Shown here piece after piece: positions 56,717 to 64,000 of a DNA stretch of 64,000 nucleotides; position 1 is the stretch's first letter; each line of letters starts with the position of its first letter. A program made the position numbers and the translations under genes. The notes under the pieces are model-generated. The model saw only the letters and a program-made list of their open reading frames with translations, made no database searches and was not told where the DNA came from. Source of the stretch: SZUA-35 sp963781035 (GTDB taxonomy: Bacteria > Actinomycetota > Acidimicrobiia > Acidimicrobiales > SZUA-35); NCBI GenBank assembly GCA_963781035.1, contig CAWAEN010000009.1, forward strand, positions 1 through 64,000, written 5' to 3'.

Positions 56717-57444
56717 TCAGAAGAGCTGGGTGGTGAGCTTCTTGCGCCAGCCGGCAGTGTTCGGGTGGTCCGGCCCGAGCACGGTGAGCAGAGTCGACGA
56801 ATTCCTGTCGTGCGTCGTCGTCGCCTTTCACCTTCGGCAACAGCTCGGCGAGCCGAAGTTCCGCGCGTCTGATTGTCCTCGTCGGCGGCGATGTCGACAC
56901 GAGCGAGCGCCGCGATGCGCCTCGTCTCCTCGGTCTCGGGGATCTTCGCCAGGAGGGCCAGCGCCTCGTCGTTGCGGTCCGCCTGGACGTAGATCGCGGC
57001 GAGTGCCGGGATCGCCTGGGGATGATCTGGCACTGCGGTGAGCACTTCGAGGAGCGAAGCCTCGTCACCCTTGGCGATGAGCGACTCGATGATCGTGTCC
57101 TGATCGGTCGGGAGGAGGCGAGCCACGAAGTCACGGATCTCCTGCTCTGGCTGAGCGCCCATGAACCCGTCGACGATCTGGCCGTCGCGCATGGCGTAGA
57201 CGGCTGGGATCGACTGCACCTGGAACGCCTGGGACGCTCCGGGGTTCTCGTCGACGTTGATCTTGGCAAGCACGATCTTCGGCTCGAGGCCCGGCCCGGC
57301 GGCTTCGTCCACGATCTTCTCGATCATGGGCCCGAGCGTCTTGCACGGTCCGCACCACGGTGCCCACAGATCCACCACAACGGGGATCTGCATCGACCGC
57401 TGGAGTACGTCGACTTCGAATGACTGGTCGGTGACGTCGATCAT
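56717..57444 (-). CDS. thioredoxin-TPR protein (CnoX/YbbN-like), two frameshifts
   Basis: The thioredoxin domain has PVVVDLWAPWCGPCKTLGPM with an intact WCGPC pair and VQSIPAVYAMRDGQIVDGFM. A TPR-like tail follows: AIPALAAIYVQADRNDEALA, then after a shift near 56875 AELRLAELLPKVKGDDDARQ, and after another near 56800 LLTVLGPDHPNTAGWRKKL to TGA 56717. About 242 residues. YbbN/CnoX proteins act as chaperone-redox holders; many lack the resolving Cys, but here both Cys are present. It lies 130 bp upstream of comEA. Confidence 0.88.
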
Positions 57445-57511
57445 CGCGTCAAACGCTAGCGGCCGTCATCGATCGTCCGACGCCGAGGTTCCCGGAGGAC
57501 CAGCCGGGCGA

Positions 57512-59190
57512 TCACGAGATCCGTTCGAGAGCCTCGTCCAGATACTGCTGCCTGCACAGCGCCCGCTGGAGCTTGCCCGAGCTGGTCTTGGGCAGCGTGC
57601 TCGGTCGCACGAACACCACGTCACGACTCGGGAGCCCGACGGCTTCGACGGTCTTCTCGTGGACCTGGTGCGAGAGGTTCTCGAGATCCTCTGCCCTGGT
57701 TTCGGCGACGACGACGACCGATTCCTTGCCCTGCCGTCCGGGAACCCCGAAGGCGATCACGTTGCCGGCCCGGATTCCGTCGATCTCGCCGATGTGGCGC
57801 TCGATGTCCTGCGGGTAGACGTTGCGCCCACCCACGATGATGACGTCTTTGATGCGCCCACACATGTACATCGAACCGTCCACCATGTACGAGAGGTCAC
57901 CGGTACGGAGCCAGTCGCCGTCGGCGAACAGGTCGGCGTTGGCTTCCGGTCGCTGGTAGTAGCCGGTCGTGACCGAGGTGCCCCTGATCTGGAGTTCGCC
58001 GACTTCACGGTCGGTCAACACCGCCTCGGACTTCGGGTCGACGATTCGGAACTCGAGTCCGGGCACGGGGCGACCGAGTTCGACGATCTTGCGGGCGTTC
58101 TCGTGGTCGTCTGCGACTTGCACGGCCCGATGTTCGAGCTCCAGGAGCTGGATGTCGACCGTGTCGGTCACCAGCCCGGTCATCGGCTTCGGGAAACAAC
58201 CGGCGATCGCGAGCTCGGCCATGCCGAACGCCGGGAAGACCGCACCCGGCCGCATCCCGTGACGCGCTCCGGCCTCGATGAATGCCTCCACCGATGCTGG
58301 GTCGACCGGCTCGGCGCCGTTGAGGAAGATCCGCATCGACGAGAGGTCGAGCGTCTCCTTGCTCCGGTTGAGTGCCCGAGTTGCCAGCACATAGGAGAAG
58401 TTCGGGCCCGCAGTGGCCGTGCCGCCGTAGGTCGAGATCCACTCCATCCAGTGACCAGGCGATGCGAGGAAGTCCTGGGGAGCGCCGAGCACGAGATTCA
58501 TGCCCTCGGCCATGGGAAGGATGCAGAATCCGACCAGACCCATGTCGTGGTAGAGCGGCAGCCACGACACCATCACTTCGGTGTCGATGTCGACCTCGGC
58601 CGCCTCGCTGATGGCGTCGAGATTCGCAGCGACCACGTGATTGGGCAGCATCACACCCTTCGGCTCCGAGGTCGACCCGGAGGTGAACTGGAGAACGAAG
58701 AGATCGTCCTCGTGGTAGTCGGGCCGGATGAAATCGTTGACACCGGCCCGGCCGGGGGCTGGGGCGAGCTCGTCGTAGTTGATCATCGGCGGATCTTCCG
58801 GTCCGACCTCGACGAAAGGCGCGAGGTCGGGGTCAACGAGCACCGCGGCGCAATCGGCCCGAATGATCCGGGCCTTCGTGGCCGTGGCGAACTCCTCTAT
58901 CGACGCCAGGCGCATCGGGAGCGGCAGGACGACGAGCGTTGCGCCGCACAACCACACTGCCTGGAATGCGGTGACCAGGGTGGCCGTGGTCGGGCCGAGC
59001 ACGGCGACATGATCACCGTGCACGATGCCTCGGGACTGCAGGATCGCCGCCATGGCCTTGGCCTCTTCGTGGAGTTCGGTCCACGACTTCGTGAGCGGCT
59101 CGTCGCCGGTCATGAAGGTGACGGCGTTGTCACCCTTGGCTGCGTGTTCGATTCGAGAGACGATGGTTCGCACATCGGTTCTGACCACCG
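57512..59190 (-). CDS. fatty acyl-AMP ligase / acyl-CoA synthetase (FAAL-like)
   Basis: This intact ANL enzyme has the P-loop LQFTSGSTSEPKGVMLPNHV, the FAAL-type stretch VSWLPLYHDMGLVGFCILPM, AFGMAELAIAGCFPK and LRTGDLSYMVDGSMYMCGRI with KDVIIVGGRNVYPQDIERHI. The catalytic lysine region LPKTSSGKLQRALCR is present. WLPxxHDMGLxG is typical of FAAL and related long-chain ligases that load acyl-AMP onto carrier proteins. No FAAL insertion could be judged by eye, so CoA ligase activity stays possible. The frame extends upstream into tRNA-Ala; I use the GTG at 59190 (VRTDVRTIVSRIEHA), giving about 559 residues. Confidence 0.88.
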
Positions 59191-59290
59191 ACAGTCCGGG
59201 AAGGTTACGCTCCGGTAACAAGAGCCGGAGACCAGCAATCGGAACCGATCGGACTCGACCGCGCTGGCGGGAGTCTCGACCGGAGCTTGG

Positions 59291-59326
59291 TGGAGCTACG
59301 GAGAATTGTGGAGCTAAGGAGAATTG
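59291..59326. repeat. 18-bp tandem duplication of the tRNA-Ala 3' end
   Basis: tggagctacggagaattg (59291-59308) is repeated directly at 59309-59326 with one mismatch. The second copy is the discriminator, acceptor 3' strand and part of the T-arm of tRNA-Ala. It resembles a small attachment-site duplication or a slippage event. Confidence 0.7.
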
Positions 59327-59381
59327 AACTCCTGACCTCTTCCATGCCATGGAAGCGCTCTACCAACTGAGCTATAGCCCC
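59309..59381 (-). tRNA. tRNA-Ala(GGC)
   Basis: The minus strand begins ggggctatagctcagttgg. The anticodon stem-loop is cttccatggcatggaag, giving anticodon GGC. The T-arm is aggagttcaattctcct and the 3' acceptor strand tagctcc has one G-U pair. Discriminator A, no encoded CCA. Confidence 0.95.
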
Positions 59382-59519
59382 GGATCGACCCGAGCGGGAG
59401 CGTTGATCGTACCAAGCTCAGGGCGTCCAACAACACGCTTTGCACTTCTCCGATCGTCGGTCGCATCCGGCCGAATACTCCACCTCTCCACCTGGGCAGC
59501 GTCCTACGCTGTCGCCCGT

Positions 59520-62382
59520 ATGGCTGACACCGCTCCCACTCGCGCCCAGGACACTCCGGCCCACCGGTACGACGCCGCGCTCGCCGGCGAGATCGAGCAG
59601 CGTTGGCAGGACCGCTGGGAGTCAGACGGCACCTTCGAGGCGCCCAATCCCTCCGGCCCGCTCGCCGAGCCGGACAAGGTCGGCGGACGCGAGAAGCTGT
59701 TCGTTCTCGACATGTTCCCGTACCCGTCCGGCAAAGGCCTGCACGTCGGCCACCCGCTCGGCTACATCGGCACCGACGTCTTCGCTCGCTACCACCGGAT
59801 GGCCGGCTACAACGTGTTGCACGCACTCGGCTACGACGCGTTCGGCCTGCCCGCCGAGCAGCATGCGATCACCACCGGTGTCCATCCTCGGGTCAACACC
59901 GAGGAGAACATCGCGAACATGCGGCGACAGCTCCGCCGCCTCGGTCTGGCTCACGACGCTCGCCGCAGCGTGTCGACCACGGACGAGTCCTTCTTCCGCT
60001 GGACGCAGTGGATCTTCGAACAGATCTTCGACGCCTGGTACGACGAGGACCTCGACCGCGCCCGCCCGATCTCGGAGCTGATCGAGGAGTTCGCCGACGG
60101 CAGCTCGACCCACGCCTGACGGCCGCCCATGGGCCGAATTGAACTCCGGTGATCAGCAGGACCTGATCAACGAGCGTCGACTCGCCTACCTCTCCAACGC
60201 TCCCGTCAACTGGTGCCCTGGCCTGGGCACCATCCTGGCCAACGAAGAGGTCACCGCCGACGGCCGCTCGGACATCGGCAACTTCCCCGTGTTCAAGCGC
60301 AACATGCGTCAGTGGATGCTCAGCATCACCAAGTACGCGGATCGGCTGTTGGCCGACCTCGACATGCTCGATTGGCCGGAGCCGATCAAGATCATGCAGC
60401 GCAACTGGATCGGCCGGAGTGAGGGCGCCATGGTCCGATTCGGCTCTCGGAGCGGGCGACATCGAGGTGTTCACCACTCGCCCGGACACGCTGTTCGGCG
60501 CCACCTTCATGGTGCTCTCCCCCGAGCATCCGCTGGTTCCGCAACTGACCACGGAAGCCGCAGCGGGCCGAGGTCGAGGCCTACCAGACGATCGCCGCCT
60601 CGGCTGACGATCAGACGCGCCAGGACGACACGCGAGAGAAGACCGGGGTCTTCACTGGTGCCACCGCCACCAATCCGCTGAACGGCGACGAGATCCCGAT
60701 CTGGATCGCCGACTACGTCCTCATGGGCTACGGAACCGGCGCGATCATGGCCGTCCCGTGCGGTGACCAGCGAGACTTCGAGTTCGCTCGGAAGTTCGCC
60801 CTGGACATCGTCCCGATCCAGAAGCCCCCTGTCGCGTGGTTCGCGGAACACGAGATCGAGCACGACATCGACACCGAGACGTGGCCGGTCGCCTTCATCG
60901 GCGATGCCCCGTACATCAACTCATCCAACGATTCGCTCGACCTGAACGGCATCACATCCGTCACAGACGGTGTCGCCGCCACCAATGCATGGCTCGAGGC
61001 CAACGGTCACGGCGCAGCCGCTGTCACCTACCGCCTGCGCGATTGGCTCTTCAGTCGCCAGCGCTATTGGGGCGAACCGTTCCCCATCGTCTACGACGAC
61101 GCCGGTCGCCCCCACGCCGTACCGGATGATCTCCTGCCGGTGACGCTGCCGGACCTCGAGGATTTCCGCCCCGATCCCCTGGACCCGGACGACGATGTCA
61201 CCGAGCCGGTTCCACCTCTGGCCAGAGCAGACCAGTGGCTCACGGTCACCCTCGACTTGGGCGACGGGCCGAAGACCTACGTACGCGACGTGAACGTGAT
61301 GCCCCAATGGGCCGGTTCGTGCTGGTACCAGATGCGTTATCTCGACCCGACCAACGAGGCAGCCTTCATCGACCCCGGCGTCGAGGAGTACTGGCTCGGC
61401 CCGCGGGCGCCGGGCGAATCCGGAGGCGTCGATCTGTACGTCGGCGGCGTCGAGCACGCCGTACTCCATCTGTTGTACGCCCGCTTCTGGCACAAGGTCT
61501 TGTTCGATCTCGGCCATGTCTCGGCCCCCGAGCCCTATCACCGCCTGTTCAACCAGGGATACATCCAGGCCGCCGCGTTTCGTGACGAGCGCGGCCAACC
61601 GGTCGAGGCCGCCGAGGTCGTGGAGGCCGGCGACGAGTTCACTCACGACGGTGAGCCCGTCGCCCGAGAATTCGGGAAGATGGGCAAGAGCCTGAAGAAC
61701 ATGGTCACCCCGGACGACATGTATGCCGCCTACGGGGCGGACACGTTCCGGCTCTACCAGATGTCGACCGGCCCGATGGACGCGTCACGGCCGTGGAACA
61801 CCCGCGACGTCGTCGGTATGCAGCGATTCCTCCAGCGGGTCTGGCGCAACGTCGTCGACGAAGAGAGCGGTGCCACGATCGTCGGCGACGTTCCGGCATC
61901 GGGCGACCTCACCCGGACCCTTCACCGAACCATGGCCGATGTGCGGGAGGACTACGCCGGCCTCCGCTTCAACACCGCAGTCTCCAAGCTGATCGAGTTG
62001 AACAATGCGTTGACCGCGCGAGGTCGGTTCGCAGCCGGGCCGCATGACGCCCCGGGAAATCGTCGAACCCTTGGCGCTGATGCTGGCACCGCTGGCTCCC
62101 CACATCGCCGAGGAGATCTGGCAGCGGTTGGGACACGACGAGACCCTCGCCTACGAGCCCTTCCCCGAGGCCGATCCGGCGCTGCTCGTCACCGACGAGG
62201 TCGAGTACCCGATCCAGGTCAACGGCAAGGTTCGTAGCAAGATCTCGGTGCGTGCCGATGCAGATCCTGCCTCGATCGAGGCAGAAGCACTCGCCGATCC
62301 CCGCATCGTCGAACTCTTGGCCGGGGCCGATCCCAAGAAAGTGATCGTGGTCCCCGGTCGCCTGGTGAACATCGTCGCCTGA
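59520..62382 (+). CDS. leuS: leucyl-tRNA synthetase, four or more frameshifts
   Basis: It charges tRNA-Leu. The HIGH signature is PYPSGKGLHVGHPLGYI, followed by GYDAFGLPAEQHAITTGVHP. The editing domain has FTTRPDTLFGATFMVLSPEH and GYGTGAIMAVPCGDQRDFEF, and the catalytic core has FSRQRYWGEPFPIVYDD and PQWAGSCWYQMRYLDPTN. KMSKS appears as FGKMGKSLKNM. The C-terminus reads YPIQVNGKVRSKISV. Extra bases near 60100-60106, 60442-60447, 60561-60570 and 62033-62045 split it; removing them restores family sequence (for example RPTPDGRPWAEL). Corrected length is about 950 residues. Confidence 0.96.
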
Positions 62383-62394
62383 CCCGCCCTCCCC

Positions 62395-62442
62395 GTTCTG
62401 CGGCATTCCACCCGCACTTCTGAGGGTGGAATGCCGCAGAAC
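62395..62442. terminator. 19-bp perfect hairpin between leuS and rsfS
   Basis: gttctgcggcattccaccc (62395-62413) and its exact complement (62424-62442) enclose a 10-nt loop in the 79-bp gap between the convergent leuS and rsfS stops. It can end transcription on both strands, although no T-tract is present. Confidence 0.7.
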
Positions 62443-62461
62443 GAAGGGAATGGCAGCAGGG

Positions 62462-62914
62462 TCAGCGCTGGAGTTCCGGCATGTCGCGCCAGAGGCGGTC
62501 GAGGTCGTAGAAGTCACGCGCCTCGGTGTCGAACACGTGAACGACGAACCCGCCGAAGTCCATGAGCACCCAGGACAACGTGTCCTTGCCTTCGACGCGA
62601 CGAGGCCTCGGTCCGCCGTGCCCGGCGACCTGCTCCTCGATTTCGTCGACGATGGCTCGCACTTGGCGGGCGTTGGCGCCAGAGGTGACAACGAACCAGT
62701 CGGTGATCCCGATCGCCTGGCCGACGAAGAAGGCTCGGCTGTTGGTGCCGAGCTTCTCCTCCGCCGCGTCGAGGGCGATTCGAACCCACTGCTCATCGGC
62801 AGCGGCGAGGTGGTCGACCGCAGGACCGGACGACGAGTTCTCGTCGGGCGTGGCCTCGGATGCAGTGTCTTCGGATGCGATGTCTTCGGATGCGATGTCT
62901 ACGGACTCGTTCAC
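62462..62914 (-). CDS. rsfS: ribosomal silencing factor RsfS
   Basis: It binds L14 and blocks subunit joining when nutrients are scarce. The core reads ALDAAEEKLGTNSRAFFVGQ, ITDWFVVTSGANARQVRAIV, GKDTLSWVLMDFGGFVVHVF with DTEARDFYDLDRLW, all family hallmarks. The N-terminal 35 residues are acidic and repetitive (VDIASEDIASEDTASEAT). 150 residues, intact. It sits 37 bp after the LytR-C-domain gene, as in many actinobacteria. Confidence 0.95.
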   Translation of the reverse strand: MNESVDIASEDIASEDTASEATPDENSSSGPAVDHLAAADEQWVRIALDAAEEKLGTNSRAFFVGQAIGITDWFVVTSGANARQVRAIVDEIEEQVAGHGGPRPRRVEGKDTLSWVLMDFGGFVVHVFDTEARDFYDLDRLWRDMPELQR

Positions 62915-62951
62915 ATGTTCTCGGTTTGGTGGGCGACAGATGCTGATCGGT

Positions 62952-64000
62952 TCATGACGACACGGCGATCGGGGATCTCACCCCGAGGAGCAGCGTCACG
63001 GTGGACACAGCTTCGGGATCGAGACTGGGTGGAACGGTAGCCGCATCAGAGACCTCGGCCAGCCTCGCGACCTCACCTGCGTCGGCACCGGCGGGAGCGA
63101 AGAGCTGCGTGGGACCGTCGTCGAGCACGCTGGCGTTCCCGATCTGCACGACCTCGAAGCCTGCCTGGCCCAGATTGCGGGCGGCCGTTTCCAGATCGTT
63201 GCTCCCGCTGCGGTCGATGACGCGGACCTGGAGCCGGGCACCGGGTTCATGCCCGAGCGGACGTGCGACAGACGAGCGGACGAGCGCTTCAGCCGCCTCG
63301 GCATCGATCGTGCGGCCGGCCAGGGGAAGCTGCTCCACTCGGTTCAGACCGACGGAGATCGCGGCGAGATCGCGCCTGACCCGTTCGACGGCTGTCTCCA
63401 CGATGGCCGTGTCGTCGACGACTGACGCGCTCGGCGGGTCACTCTCGACGAAGACCGCTTCGTCGAGCATGGTCCGCCACAACACTTCGCGTCTGAACTC
63501 GAGGGCGTCCGGATCGTCGACACCGACCGGCAGCCGGGACGAGAGCGCCGGCAGATCGGCGGCACCGACGGTGACTCGACCGGCGGCGACCGCGATCGCA
63601 CCGTCCACCCCCGGGACCGGATCGGGATTGGCAAGCTCGATCTCGACCTCGCCGAGGAGCTCCGCCCAACCGTCGCCGTCGGCCAAGATCGGCGGATCGA
63701 TGGCCAGCCGGAGCGAAGCCGCGAGGGCGGCGACGGCTCCATCGGCACCCCGCTCGGCCAGCGGCACGCCGTCGATCTCGGTTGCCCCCGATACCAGGAT
63801 GACGGTGCCGCCGCCCAGTGCCTCGCCGGTCGGAACGACCAAGACGATGCCGCCGACACGCCCCTCGTCGACATCGACGATCGACCGAATGGGCGTCGGT
63901 TCGACGAGCGCCAACCATCCCGGGTCTTCCGGCCCGGGTTCGGCGGTGAACTGGCCCGCCCTGGAGTCGAGCAGGCCCCGAAATCCGAGCATGGCCAGCA
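62952..64000 (-). CDS. LCP-like / LytR C-terminal-domain protein, partial at window edge
   Basis: The frame is open to the window edge, so the 5' end, including the likely membrane anchor, is missing. The middle part (GRVGGIVLVVPTGEALGGGT; DGWAELLGEVEIELANPDPV) aligns in spirit with an LCP cell-wall ligase domain. The catalytic arginines could not be found, so it may be a degenerate LCP. The C-terminus ARLQVRVIDRSGSNDLETAA followed by RNLGQAGFEVVQIGNAS is a LytR_C domain. Position ahead of rsfS fits the actinobacterial LytR-rsfS order. Cell-envelope role inferred. Confidence 0.65.
   Translation of the reverse strand, partial: LAMLGFRGLLDSRAGQFTAEPGPEDPGWLALVEPTPIRSIVDVDEGRVGGIVLVVPTGEALGGGTVILVSGATEIDGVPLAERGADGAVAALAASLRLAIDPPILADGDGWAELLGEVEIELANPDPVPGVDGAIAVAAGRVTVGAADLPALSSRLPVGVDDPDALEFRREVLWRTMLDEAVFVESDPPSASVVDDTAIVETAVERVRRDLAAISVGLNRVEQLPLAGRTIDAEAAEALVRSSVARPLGHEPGARLQVRVIDRSGSNDLETAARNLGQAGFEVVQIGNASVLDDGPTQLFAPAGADAGEVARLAEVSDAATVPPSLDPEAVSTVTLLLGVRSPIAVSS

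Noticed and set aside
57257..59218. Plus-strand open frame of 653 codons
   Set aside because: Antisense to the FAAL-like gene, which has every family motif; His/Arg/Asp-rich nonsense composition.

Overview
The window is a high-GC actinobacterial chromosome segment. Gene content and order suggest class Acidimicrobiia, perhaps an Ilumatobacter-like marine or freshwater lineage. This is inference from a BldD-type c-di-GMP regulator, an RDD protein with a Trp-rich tail, Thr/Pro/Ala-rich secreted proteins, the dnaG-rpoD and phoH-ybeY-corC-era operons, and an alpha2 glycyl-tRNA synthetase. Most of the window is core housekeeping sequence. A second theme runs through it: many clearly essential genes (rpoD, glyS, leuS, lepA, pyk, ppdK, hrcA) are split by one-base indels. 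Where I rebuilt the junction by eye, most were single-base insertions. That looks like an unpolished long-read assembly, so I annotate those genes as whole spans with their breaks noted.

Left end (1-6.2 kb): a decayed accessory island. It holds remnants or copies of four toxin-antitoxin-type modules (an MNT-like nucleotidyltransferase fragment, Doc with a small antitoxin, a YefM/Phd stub, and an Unstab_antitox/ParE pair), a recombinase HTH remnant, a two-domain VOC protein and an IS110-family insertion sequence with a candidate bridge-RNA region. Two 68-bp direct repeats bracket 1.5-6.1 kb, and the right one abuts tRNA-Val(UAC).

6.2-16.4 kb: metabolic genes, including an IMPase-family phosphatase, an SDR, an acyl-CoA synthetase, an acyl-CoA dehydrogenase and the rRNA methyltransferase RlmI. 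Among them is a coupled three-gene set at 8.5-11.0 kb: a UGSC-motif protein whose U position is an in-frame TGA (a probable selenoprotein), an unrecognised partner, and an aldo/keto reductase. 16.4-25.5 kb: pyruvate kinase, a MacB-like ABC exporter with a secreted or anchored protein upstream, an ACT-domain regulator, a lysoplasmalogenase-like protein and a papain-like hydrolase, with three copies of a palindromic repeat placed just behind stop codons.

25.5-36.6 kb: tRNA-Met and tRNA-Asn, then rpoD, dnaG, ppdK and glyS on the minus strand; an RDD protein; a lipoprotein; recO and uppS. 36.7-45.6 kb: a membrane protein, dinG, the coupled phoH-ybeY-corC-era operon, a pseudokinase and bldD. 45.7-57.4 kb: hrcA-dnaJ-rsmE, photolyase, lepA, rpsT, then holA, an unknown gene, comEC, comEA and a thioredoxin-TPR protein. 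57.5-64 kb: a fatty acyl-AMP ligase-like enzyme, tRNA-Ala, leuS, rsfS and a LytR-C-domain protein cut by the window edge.
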